This document shows, piece by piece, positions 1 to 9,717 of a DNA stretch of 38,073 nt. Location: the IMG/VR virus record IMGVR_UViG_3300030117_003042, positions 1 through 38,073 of that record, one strand, 5' to 3'. The notes beneath the pieces are model-generated. The model did no database searches and had not been told where the DNA came from. It saw only the letters and a list, made by a program, of their open reading frames with translations. Every line of letters starts with the position of its first letter. Positions within the stretch are counted from its first letter, which is position 1. This DNA is from a virus. The position numbers and the translations under genes were made by a program.

Positions 1-3000
1 TTTTGCATTGATGGCATAAACGTACCACCAATTGCTTTCAACGGGTCTTTTCCGGGGAAAGTGTTAATCGCCGCACTTATGATAGTTCCCAACTCTTCTG
101 CATTTTGAACACGAGTAGCATCTACAACGACTACATTCTCATTAGCCGCTTGATTAGCAGGGGTACCGCCGTAATAAGAAAGATAGGCTTGAGAAAGTAA
201 GCCACAAGGTCTAAATACAGATGTATTATGATGAGCACCGCTTCCAGTTGCAAGTCTATTATTAGTTACAGGGTGCTTTGGATTCTTATTTACATGATTA
301 TCAAGGAAATGGCCACCCGGATGATAACCACCATCCATGTGCCAGACTACTGAAGATTTTCTAGTAGTCGCTAAAGAAGAGTGACCTATAGCCGTACCAG
401 CGAAATTAACGAATACGTGATTAAAAGGATGATAATGTAAAGGTAAACCGGCAATATTGGCTTCTGTACCTTCATATTTAGATGCTAAAGGAAAAGTCTG
501 ATTATATCCTACTGAACCTGTGGCATTATCATTAGGGAAACCTTTTGTAGGCTCCCAATTCATAACATAATTGAAACTACTTACGTTATTCTTTTGATAG
601 AAAGTAGACATAGGTAAATGAGCGACAGCGCTACCTCCTCGATTTAAACCACTGTGTTGATTTATGTCTCCATTAGTTAATTGATTTGGTAAAAAAGTAT
701 CTTTAGCATTGTCACCGGCATAGTGTACAGTAACTGCACTATATCCGTTACCTGCTGTAACTATATTTGCACCTTGTGGTTCAAATGTAGCAGAGTTATG
801 AGGGAACGCTTGACCCGGTCCGAATATCATATAAACAGTTTGGTCGTTAGCAGAACTTGAAGCACTATACCTAGCATGAGGGTGTGCAAATCTAAGTACT
901 ATAGGAGTAGGTACATTAGCATGAATAGTGTTACCGCCATGTGTATAAGTTAAACCAGTAACAGCAGTGTTTCCTCCTTTAGCCATATCGAAAGATAAAA
1001 TCGCATCTTGATTGAAGAAAGGAGGGTGGTTTTTACCTTTATGTTGGTCTAAGTAAGGTGTTCCGGGAAACATCGCTAACATAGCATTAGCATCTAATAA
1101 AGCGTATGAGCCAGCAATTTCCCCTACATTTTGAAAACCAGCGCTTCCTGTTGGACCATTAGCATAAGGATGTGTATAGAAATCAGAATAATCATTTTGA
1201 GTACCATCATTAATGTCTACTACTGCACCAGAAAAGCCTCCTCCGAAGAATAGAGGTACCCAATGGTCAGGACTATCTCTACCGCCTCTAAAATATAAGA
1301 AAGGACTTGCATTTTTACTACCTGCTCTACGGATACCATCTATTTCCATAGCATCTGCCCTACCACCTCTTCTAATGAAAATATCATCAGTGTCCCAATT
1401 AGCGGTCAAAAATCCTGAACTTGCTTCAGCAGCGCTGAACTCTAATTCAGTCAAACAAGTAGCACCTGCTTTACTTCTAACTTTACCAAACTCTGTACCA
1501 TACCATAATGTAAACTTCTCTCCCCAACTATTAGCATCAGTGGTAGCAGGTTTACCTAGTAAAAATAACGTATCGCTTCCGTCTACGATGATGTTACCCG
1601 TACCTGTGTGAGAACTACCTACCTTTATCATAGGGCTATCTACTCTCGGAATAACGTGGTCACCTGCTACATCTGTGAAATCATCTCCTCTTAGATTTCT
1701 ACGCCATGATGTAATATCTACCATATTATTTTGACTATCTACTAAAATAGGAGTAGCCGTATTCGCATTAGAACCACGGTATTTTGTATTAATATGAAGA
1801 ACAGTTTTTGGAATATAACCTACATCTAACCGAGTTCCTGCATCCATTTCACTAGTGCTCAAACCACCTGTGTGGTGACTACCTACAGCAGCATCTGTAG
1901 ATGCACCGTGTAATAATCCCCAATCTTTGGTCCGACTAGCCTCAAATAATTTATTTAAAGGTACAGCCGAATCACTTCTTGTCTTAATTCTGATAGCAGT
2001 AGGACTAACACCCCAATCTCCAAGAGTTTTACCATCTGGTGCAAGCATAGAAGTACAATCAAAACTAGTAACATCTACGTTATCTTGAGATGCGTCTCCC
2101 ATATTAATTGCATATTCTGTAGCCGCAGCGATTACTTCATCAGTTAGTAAACTTGTAAAGTTAATTCTTGGACTCATGATAAGTCCTTCACTGGACATAG
2201 CCCTGCCACCGGTTATACCAAAGAACTTGTGAGGTCCAGCCTTTCCATTACTTGTTCTACTGGTGTAATGAATAGTCAAACCTTGGTCTCCACTAGTACC
2301 TGCATCGTCACTCAATTGCAGCATACCTGATTTAGGAAATCCAAGATAACCTAATACATCTGTATGAGTAAGACCTCCACCTGAATGATAAGGTTCGGTT
2401 AAAGTCACTGTAATAGTATCACTTGATAAAGTAGAAGTAACATGTACTCCTACAGCAGGACTTGGATAAGTATTCCAAAGATTACCTTTGTATTCTTTTA
2501 ATGTACCTCCATTTAATTCACCACATACTTCACCAGCGCCCACCATATGTTTACCTATTGTAAATCCACCTTGTGCTACATCTCTGTCATCGAAATGTAT
2601 GATAACTTCTTCATCAAGAGTAGGTGGTAGAACTGTATTGTTATTAGCAAATCTTTGACCGTATTGTCGATAAACCATTCTAATAGTATGAGCGTCGCCT
2701 CTATGGTCTACAAACCTAATACCGTATAATGGAGTCTTTCCTATATTCTCATCCTTCATATCATCTTTAGGTATATAGCCGCCTGTAGTTCCAACTGTAG
2801 TTTCTGTCATAGCGTCTCCAGCATTCGAAGCGTTACCATATATACTGTAATAAGCAGAATCTTCTGCTGTAGAACTAGCCCTTAGATTAGGATATCCCCA
2901 TTTACTTACATTAGGTGCCCAGCCCGGAATACCTGCTTGAGTAATTCCTCCAAAATTAATTCTTGACTTTGCTTTAGTACCTACTCTCAATCCGTCTACT

Positions 3001-6000
3001 AAAACAGATGCTGGGCTTTTTGTTTCAAATGATTCGTTAATCAAAGTATTAGAATCTCTTCCACTCACTATTTCTACATTAGATACAGCCATCCGAGTTT
3101 CACTATCTACTCTTTCTGAGCCAAAATTCAAATTATTTATGAAAGCGTCATCAGGTGTTTCTGGTGGAAGATATTCTTTCAAAGTAGTAATAGGAGCAAA
3201 AGGTCTACCATATCTGTTGATAGGCATAGGTGCGGGGTGCATGTTTTCTCCAGTCATCTCATCAGGTTGACACCAATAGTTCCTAAACCTACCTCCATGT
3301 CCAATTAAATATTGAGGTCTATAAGGAGTCTGGGCCCTACTGTTATCTAACCATGCACAGAAATTTCTACCACTTGCTCCGGGAACAGTAGAATGTATAA
3401 CTATAGAATAGCCCGGATTATTATCAGAATCTAATACAACTCTTCCTAAATGCGCTCTTATGTAACCCATATGAGTACCCCTGTCGTGACTTGAAAAAGC
3501 CTTTTGAATATCCCAAAAAGGAGCAGGGTCATGAGTAGATGCAGTTGCTGCGAAATCAGCATGTTGATGACTTGCAGCAGGGTCTATGTTAGTATCATAA
3601 GCACTTCCTTTAGGACCGGGGCTGGATAAATCAAACTTATCACTTTCACCAAGAAACTGGTCATTAGGTCTTCTAGCGTGTGTTCTTCCGTTTTTAGCAC
3701 CCGCTTGATTAATCAATCTGACTACTTCTCTAGCAGCCGCTTCTATATCTGTAACTCCGTCTTTTAATGCAACTTCTCCCATATCTAGCGTTAATCTTCT
3801 TACAAAGTCCATCTCAGACCAATGCGGTAACATACCTAATCTGTTAGTATTAGATACGACAGAATTACGAATACCTTTCATTGCAAGGAATGCTGGTATT
3901 GCCCTTGTCCCATCAGGAGTATCAAAGAAAGTAGATTGTTCTCTAATAGAAGTTCCGTCAATTAATTGGTGACCTGATAAAGCCTCAGAGAGTACTGCGA
4001 CTTTATTATCGGTCCTATCAGTAAACCCATTTGCATGACTATTGGCAACTCCTCCGACACTATGTGTAGAAATTGCCCCAGATACATTAGCGTTCCAATC
4101 ACTCGCATGTGCATAAGAAGCCTCTATAAAGTCAGACTTTTGAGTAGTATTTAGTTTCTTATTTTCACTAGGGAAACCTGCCGCTACATCTATTAAAGAG
4201 CCAGAAGCGGCGTTACTATTAACAATAGCACCTGTAACTAAAGTATCATCATCTGTACCAATAGAAGCAGTCGCTGGACTTGACTGAACCTGCATCCATA
4301 AATCTTGGAATGCGATAAATTCTCTATCGTTTGATACATCATATAATAGTACTCTAGCAAAGTCTTCTGTACACTGATATGGGTCAAGATACGCTACTAC
4401 CGGTATATCTATATTTTCAACAGACTCTCCAAACGCATAATAATTATATATTATAGTCTGATTAATGTGTTGAACTAAATTTTGAGCAGTTTCTATACAA
4501 GTATCTCCAATTAAAAAATTCTCCATCGGAGCGCTATCTCTTGGATTAGCATCTAATGTAGCAACGCCTCCATTAAACCCAGTATATACTTCGGCCTCAT
4601 TCAAAGTACCTCTACTTTTACAAAACAAACCTTCAATGGCATGAGGATTAGTATAATGCATATTCATCCATACTGTATCACCTTGTCTTAAACCTCCGGG
4701 AGCATAAGGATGAGCCCATGCACGGTTAAGGAAAGTCTCTCTAGTTTTAGGAAATGTAGAAGCACCGGTGGCGTATAAGTCCGCCACATAAACTTCGTCT
4801 CCAATCGCTGGTTGGAAAGTAGCATCTGCACTAGTAACTGTTAAACTATTAGTAGTACGGTTGTTAAAGAAACCATAACGCTCAGTAGCAGTAGCATCTC
4901 TCCAAGCCACCCTATAATGATAAGAAGCGTGCGGTGTTGCTCCTTTAGGAAATAAACTAGCATCATCTAATACAAGAGTAGTCACGCTGCCTAAAGTAAC
5001 AATTGTAAAAGTAGCGTCTCCACTACCTGCCGGAATAGTTAACGAATCACCTACTACATAACCATCCCCTCCATTATTAACTACTACTGAACCGGCTACA
5101 ATCGAGCCACTTGAAGTTGAATAATTAACTGTCAATCCACTTCCAGTACCGCCTGTAGTAGCCCCTCCTGTAACAGTACCTGTATAGCCAGATGAACCGT
5201 TAGCAGTTTGAGTTACAGCAGATGCTGTTCCTGTTTTAACAACTCCACTTACGAATATAACCTTAGCCGTTGGCCTCTTACTTTGAATTCTTGGTAAATG
5301 AGGATTAGACCTTGGACCTGCTCTTAGTTCAATAGCACTAACATATTGTTTCAAACCGTAATCTACATTACCACCCTGCGTCATTACATTAGAGCGGTCA
5401 TAGTAAAAAGAACGACGACTTTCATAACCCGCACTAATTAAAGTAGGATTATCAGCAATTCCTGTGTAATTCATATCTTGATAGCCGGGGCTCGGAGTGA
5501 GTTGTTCTCCTACTTCTAAATCTCTAAAGAAATTTTCACTAGAAATCCAATTATCTCCTGCCGCCCCTGCTAAAGTTAAACGGTGATTACTCGTATCACG
5601 GTCAGTATAAATTACCCATTCTCCATTTGGAAGAAAAGCCCTTCTTTCTCTAAGCCCCCCGTTTAAACCCGCTACACTGATAGCCGAATCACTTGGTATA
5701 GGGAAAACATTAGCATCTTCTACGTATATATAATGAGAACTTGAGTCATAAGGTCTTGATATTTTCGTACCAGAACGATGCGACCTATTGGTAATCGAAT
5801 AAGAAAAGGGCCCAAATATTTCTGGGTCTTCTGGTGAAACCGAATCAGCCCTTCTACCTACAGGATTAGGATTCCAACTATGGGCAGTATGAGTACAGTC
5901 TAAATGAAGTTTCATACTATTATCTGGACCGGGAAAAATACCTTTATCCACATCATCGAAAAAGAAATCTTCAAACAAGGGAATTTCAACCAAAGCCCTT

Positions 6001-9000
6001 GTACTTGCATATTGACTACCTAATTGATAATCGTGTTGAACAGTATCGAGAGTTTGAAATAACCTATCATTAATAGTGGTACCGTCATTACACATAGTTT
6101 CTTCTGAAAACTTATCATCAGTATGTAATATACTACCTGCTGCAATTCCAGTCGCAGTTATCCAATCTGCAAAAGAATCAGATTCAGAGCCGTCTTCTAA
6201 TACAAACTTACCTGAGCCTTCGTGACCCGTACCTGATTGGAATGTAAATGTAGTTCCTGTTTTAGAATTATATTCAGCGTGAGCATATCTAATCGCTTCG
6301 CCTTCATTTTGAGGCATTGCTAAATATATCCTAGCATCTTTACCAGCGCCGCCATATGGGAAACAGTAAGTCCCCCAACTTTTTAAATCCGTGGCTTTAT
6401 TATTCAAAGGTTCTACTACAGCAGTAGTACTAGTAGTAGAGGAAACCAACGCTTGGCAATCTCGACGTGTGTTCCAAGCAAGTCTTGATATTGGACTTGG
6501 GTCCCAAGTTTCCTTTGTATTAACCGCACCTTGTCCGGGACCTCCTAAAGTCATCGACACTACAGGTGCACCGGGCATAATTTCCTTAACAATATGAGAA
6601 TCAGGGGCTGCTGAACCTTTAACATAAATACTAGCAGAAGACATATCGCTAACTAAACTATGTGCTCTCATGACTGAATTACCTTCATTATCATCCGCAA
6701 AAGAAAGGACTCTGCCACGAGCCATGAGATTTTCTATACTTATGTGATTAGCCCTCTCAGTCCCTATTACAACCTTACTTAGTAAATTAAATCTATTTCT
6801 ATCACTAGGTTGGATAATTAGTCTTGTCTTTTTATTACGTGAAGTGTGCTCGATTATATCAAAATATTCATGTACACAAGAACTTTGATTAGTGGTACCT
6901 TTTCCTGCAAACTGGCCTTGTTTAAATAATTCATCATCATCTACCACAGCAACAGTAGTACCTCCGCCTATAGTTACGCTAGTAGAAGATACAGCCGTAA
7001 CTATGCCTAATTTCTTACCATCTGATTTGAATATAGTATCTCCTGTAGCAATTACAGTACGAGCGTCACTTATACCATCTACATTCATTGCACTTGAAGT
7101 ACTACCTGCATAGCCTGAATTATTATTAATAAATAACCCTAATCTATTTCTCTGTCCATTAGTCGGGTTCTGTGTAGTAATATCAGCAGTTTCTGTAACA
7201 TCTCCTAAATTAACTTTATTTGTTCTCATTAACACTCTATGGAAAACAGAATTTCTAGTAGAAAGTTCACTATGCGCTACATTAATTACTTGAGGTGCTT
7301 TTTGAGGAGTATCTGTAGAATGCCTTGGTAAATAGTTTGCTGGACATAGAGTATAATCTAATTTATTTTCAGCAACAACTCCTTCTGAATTTTCTCCTTC
7401 TAAATCTCCATCTGAAAATGGAAACATATCAGGAGTATCGAATTCTATAATTCCACCCGGTGCAAATAACTCTAGGGGCTTCATTCTCATAGAATCTCTA
7501 ATCAAATCCAATAACATATAATCTGGAGAAGGGCTAGCGTTTAATACAGTATTAACACTAGGTAAGGTATCGGTTACTATAATTTTAGGAGTAACATCTC
7601 TTAACTGAACAACTGCACCTGTAACCGCTGCTGTTTGTGCAGCAGCACTAATCGCAGAAGAAAAGGTTAATGTTTTTGCAGAATAATCAATTTTTGCTGT
7701 TAATCCAGCAGTGCTAGAGGCCGTAACTCCACCTACTGTTATATTAGTAGCAGGTATAGTTTTGTCGTCTGCACCAAAGGACCTAATGCTCTGTAATGTA
7801 AGTACAGTTGCACCACTACTATGACCCGCTGTTAATCTTGAAGTAGCACCTACAGAGAAATTGCTACCGTTATCAATCGCATTATAATGAATTTGTACAA
7901 AAGGAACATAATCAAAGTCCGCTAATTTAGGTACAGATAAGATAGCGATTCTACTTTCTGTAGATGGAATAATATGTTTGTCGTCTCCTACTTCTTCGTT
8001 ACCAGATACTGCTTTTAATCTAAAAGGCTCTATATCGAATAAAGGTCCACCAAGCGCTAATAGTTCTCTTTGTGTATCATCTATGTCAGTCATACCGTTA
8101 TCTACAAAAGTAGACACTTGACTACTCGAACTAACACTATTAATCTTAACAGTACCATGAGTATCAAAACTAGATATTACACTATTAGTAGGAACTGTAG
8201 ACTTTATATCAGCAAACTGAGGTAAAAAGGATGCAGAGATTACATCACTTCCTACATCTAGTTTCTTTTCGACATTATGGGATTTAGGAGGAGGCAAAGT
8301 CCCCATAAAGGGATGACTTATTACATGGTTTAATGTATGCCTTCCGCTATGTCCTATCAAAAACGTATTACCCATATTAGTAGTTTTAGCCGAATAAGCA
8401 TTGTATTCATGATTATCAATAGCCATACTTAAAGAAAACATCATGCCGTGATTTTCAAAATCACTTTCATCAATTATTACTTGACTTTGTCTTTGAGAAA
8501 ACTGAGTACCTGTTCCTTGGGGCTGGAATTCATTACCGTTACCACCATCAACTATACAATCACCTGTAACTACTACAAAGCGACCAGCGTCATGTGCCAT
8601 TAGTACACCCCTACGACCATTAGTCGAATTAGATTCAAAGTCAAGATGTATAGATTCTACAGTAATAGTACCTGCACTAGAATCAATAGCAGTTAATCTT
8701 AGTCTTTCTGGAGCCTTATTGGTCGGCTTTCCAGTAGTAGGGCTATATCCTAAAGGATTTATTATAATATTATAAGGTACTTTAGGTATTGTTCGTTCTG
8801 CAAAAGAAGTAGAAGTATATACCTTTATTTTATAAGAGCCACCACTATAAGGACTTGAAGTAAAATCAATCGATGTTAAACCACTTTGTCCACTCATTTC
8901 GTCAACTAATAACTGAGCAGCCGTAGTGCCGATATTTATACTAGAACTTGCAGACGTAGATGCACTAATTGAAGGAGTAGTAGTAACTATACTAATAGGT

Positions 9001-9716
9001 TCTATTGGCTCTTCAAATCTCCAAAGCGCAAGAGTATTATCACTTTTCATAGGAGCATACTGCTGCCGACCAGAAGCCATTGCTCCACTTGACCAATGTA
9101 TAGCCTCAAGCGTGCCTCTAAAGTCTCCTCCTCTTCCTCCAAGATAAATATGAGTTTGTTGAGTAACCAATTCATGTTCCTCATCTAAAGCCTGAGAAGC
9201 GGCCAAATCTCCATTGACATGCATACTAATGGTCCTTCTATCAAAAGTAACCGTAACATTCAGTAATTCACGGTGACCTGCGCTAAATGCACTTATATCA
9301 TTTTTCTCTAAATCAGTAGCAAGATAAGCGTCTTGTACATTATTCCAAGCGGGAAATAATATTCCATCCCAATAGGCTATTCTACCATTAGACTTAGTAA
9401 CTGGCTTTGCTGTTGATAAAGTATAAACTGCATCTCTACCACTAGCCAGATTTTTAAGTCTTATTTCAAACACAGCAGGAGCAGGGCCGCTTGGACTACC
9501 TACGCTTAAACGCATAACATTTTCTTGCTCAAATACCACTCCTCCTGAGTCAGGGATAAACCAAGTTTCAAGCGTAAAAGCACTAACAGAGGCAGGTAAT
9601 CTTTTTCTTTCCTCTGTCTGCAAACCATGAATATTGTTTGAATTAACAGGTACTAATACGCTATCACTAATACCGTTAAATTGTAATCCATATCCGGGGT
9701 CTATTAATAAAGTCAT
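1..9716 (-). CDS. Giant tail/receptor-binding protein with N-terminal LamG-like domain (partial, C-terminus beyond window)
   Basis: The reading frame starts with ATG at 9716, one base after the stop of the upstream gene (TGATATG), and stays open for at least 3238 codons to the left edge. Residues about 45-236 look like a LamG/concanavalin-like domain: a beta-strand ending in FTLETWFIPDSG, the segment NVTVTFDRRTISMHVNGDL, then IYLGGRGGDFRGTLEAIHW and LALWRFEEP. Near residues 861-930 there is a module with GYAGSTSSAMNVDG and SDGKKLGIVTAV that also occurs in three other proteins here. Further on is a glycine/threonine-rich stretch with GDGYVVGDSLTI, a pattern typical of phage fibre beta-structures. 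No membrane segment or enzymatic motif was recognised. As the last and largest gene after the tail-tip genes it probably forms a tail tip, fibre or adhesin that contacts the host surface. The family as a whole is not recognised. The role is inferred from LamG, beta-richness and gene position. Confidence 0.85.
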   Translation of the reverse strand, partial: MTLLIDPGYGLQFNGISDSVLVPVNSNNIHGLQTEERKRLPASVSAFTLETWFIPDSGGVVFEQENVMRLSVGSPSGPAPAVFEIRLKNLASGRDAVYTLSTAKPVTKSNGRIAYWDGILFPAWNNVQDAYLATDLEKNDISAFSAGHRELLNVTVTFDRRTISMHVNGDLAASQALDEEHELVTQQTHIYLGGRGGDFRGTLEAIHWSSGAMASGRQQYAPMKSDNTLALWRFEEPIEPISIVTTTPSISASTSASSSINIGTTAAQLLVDEMSGQSGLTSIDFTSSPYSGGSYKIKVYTSTSFAERTIPKVPYNIIINPLGYSPTTGKPTNKAPERLRLTAIDSSAGTITVESIHLDFESNSTNGRRGVLMAHDAGRFVVVTGDCIVDGGNGNEFQPQGTGTQFSQRQSQVIIDESDFENHGMMFSLSMAIDNHEYNAYSAKTTNMGNTFLIGHSGRHTLNHVISHPFMGTLPPPKSHNVEKKLDVGSDVISASFLPQFADIKSTVPTNSVISSFDTHGTVKINSVSSSSQVSTFVDNGMTDIDDTQRELLALGGPLFDIEPFRLKAVSGNEEVGDDKHIIPSTESRIAILSVPKLADFDYVPFVQIHYNAIDNGSNFSVGATSRLTAGHSSGATVLTLQSIRSFGADDKTIPATNITVGGVTASSTAGLTAKIDYSAKTLTFSSAISAAAQTAAVTGAVVQLRDVTPKIIVTDTLPSVNTVLNASPSPDYMLLDLIRDSMRMKPLELFAPGGIIEFDTPDMFPFSDGDLEGENSEGVVAENKLDYTLCPANYLPRHSTDTPQKAPQVINVAHSELSTRNSVFHRVLMRTNKVNLGDVTETADITTQNPTNGQRNRLGLFINNNSGYAGSTSSAMNVDGISDARTVIATGDTIFKSDGKKLGIVTAVSSTSVTIGGGTTVAVVDDDELFKQGQFAGKGTTNQSSCVHEYFDIIEHTSRNKKTRLIIQPSDRNRFNLLSKVVIGTERANHISIENLMARGRVLSFADDNEGNSVMRAHSLVSDMSSASIYVKGSAAPDSHIVKEIMPGAPVVSMTLGGPGQGAVNTKETWDPSPISRLAWNTRRDCQALVSSTTSTTAVVEPLNNKATDLKSWGTYCFPYGGAGKDARIYLAMPQNEGEAIRYAHAEYNSKTGTTFTFQSGTGHEGSGKFVLEDGSESDSFADWITATGIAAGSILHTDDKFSEETMCNDGTTINDRLFQTLDTVQHDYQLGSQYASTRALVEIPLFEDFFFDDVDKGIFPGPDNSMKLHLDCTHTAHSWNPNPVGRRADSVSPEDPEIFGPFSYSITNRSHRSGTKISRPYDSSSHYIYVEDANVFPIPSDSAISVAGLNGGLRERRAFLPNGEWVIYTDRDTSNHRLTLAGAAGDNWISSENFFRDLEVGEQLTPSPGYQDMNYTGIADNPTLISAGYESRRSFYYDRSNVMTQGGNVDYGLKQYVSAIELRAGPRSNPHLPRIQSKRPTAKVIFVSGVVKTGTASAVTQTANGSSGYTGTVTGGATTGGTGSGLTVNYSTSSGSIVAGSVVVNNGGDGYVVGDSLTIPAGSGDATFTIVTLGSVTTLVLDDASLFPKGATPHASYHYRVAWRDATATERYGFFNNRTTNSLTVTSADATFQPAIGDEVYVADLYATGASTFPKTRETFLNRAWAHPYAPGGLRQGDTVWMNMHYTNPHAIEGLFCKSRGTLNEAEVYTGFNGGVATLDANPRDSAPMENFLIGDTCIETAQNLVQHINQTIIYNYYAFGESVENIDIPVVAYLDPYQCTEDFARVLLYDVSNDREFIAFQDLWMQVQSSPATASIGTDDDTLVTGAIVNSNAASGSLIDVAAGFPSENKKLNTTQKSDFIEASYAHASDWNANVSGAISTHSVGGVANSHANGFTDRTDNKVAVLSEALSGHQLIDGTSIREQSTFFDTPDGTRAIPAFLAMKGIRNSVVSNTNRLGMLPHWSEMDFVRRLTLDMGEVALKDGVTDIEAAAREVVRLINQAGAKNGRTHARRPNDQFLGESDKFDLSSPGPKGSAYDTNIDPAASHQHADFAATASTHDPAPFWDIQKAFSSHDRGTHMGYIRAHLGRVVLDSDNNPGYSIVIHSTVPGASGRNFCAWLDNSRAQTPYRPQYLIGHGGRFRNYWCQPDEMTGENMHPAPMPINRYGRPFAPITTLKEYLPPETPDDAFINNLNFGSERVDSETRMAVSNVEIVSGRDSNTLINESFETKSPASVLVDGLRVGTKAKSRINFGGITQAGIPGWAPNVSKWGYPNLRASSTAEDSAYYSIYGNASNAGDAMTETTVGTTGGYIPKDDMKDENIGKTPLYGIRFVDHRGDAHTIRMVYRQYGQRFANNNTVLPPTLDEEVIIHFDDRDVAQGGFTIGKHMVGAGEVCGELNGGTLKEYKGNLWNTYPSPAVGVHVTSTLSSDTITVTLTEPYHSGGGLTHTDVLGYLGFPKSGMLQLSDDAGTSGDQGLTIHYTSRTSNGKAGPHKFFGITGGRAMSSEGLIMSPRINFTSLLTDEVIAAATEYAINMGDASQDNVDVTSFDCTSMLAPDGKTLGDWGVSPTAIRIKTRSDSAVPLNKLFEASRTKDWGLLHGASTDAAVGSHHTGGLSTSEMDAGTRLDVGYIPKTVLHINTKYRGSNANTATPILVDSQNNMVDITSWRRNLRGDDFTDVAGDHVIPRVDSPMIKVGSSHTGTGNIIVDGSDTLFLLGKPATTDANSWGEKFTLWYGTEFGKVRSKAGATCLTELEFSAAEASSGFLTANWDTDDIFIRRGGRADAMEIDGIRRAGSKNASPFLYFRGGRDSPDHWVPLFFGGGFSGAVVDINDGTQNDYSDFYTHPYANGPTGSAGFQNVGEIAGSYALLDANAMLAMFPGTPYLDQHKGKNHPPFFNQDAILSFDMAKGGNTAVTGLTYTHGGNTIHANVPTPIVLRFAHPHARYSASSSANDQTVYMIFGPGQAFPHNSATFEPQGANIVTAGNGYSAVTVHYAGDNAKDTFLPNQLTNGDINQHSGLNRGGSAVAHLPMSTFYQKNNVSSFNYVMNWEPTKGFPNDNATGSVGYNQTFPLASKYEGTEANIAGLPLHYHPFNHVFVNFAGTAIGHSSLATTRKSSVVWHMDGGYHPGGHFLDNHVNKNPKHPVTNNRLATGSGAHHNTSVFRPCGLLSQAYLSYYGGTPANQAANENVVVVDATRVQNAEELGTIISAAINTFPGKDPLKAIGGTFMPSMQ

Positions 9717-9717
9717 A

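Noticed and set aside
1213-9147. Several plus-strand open frames of 68-132 codons
   Set aside because: They lie opposite the uninterrupted giant minus-strand frame, have low-complexity products and no ribosome sites; they are shadows.
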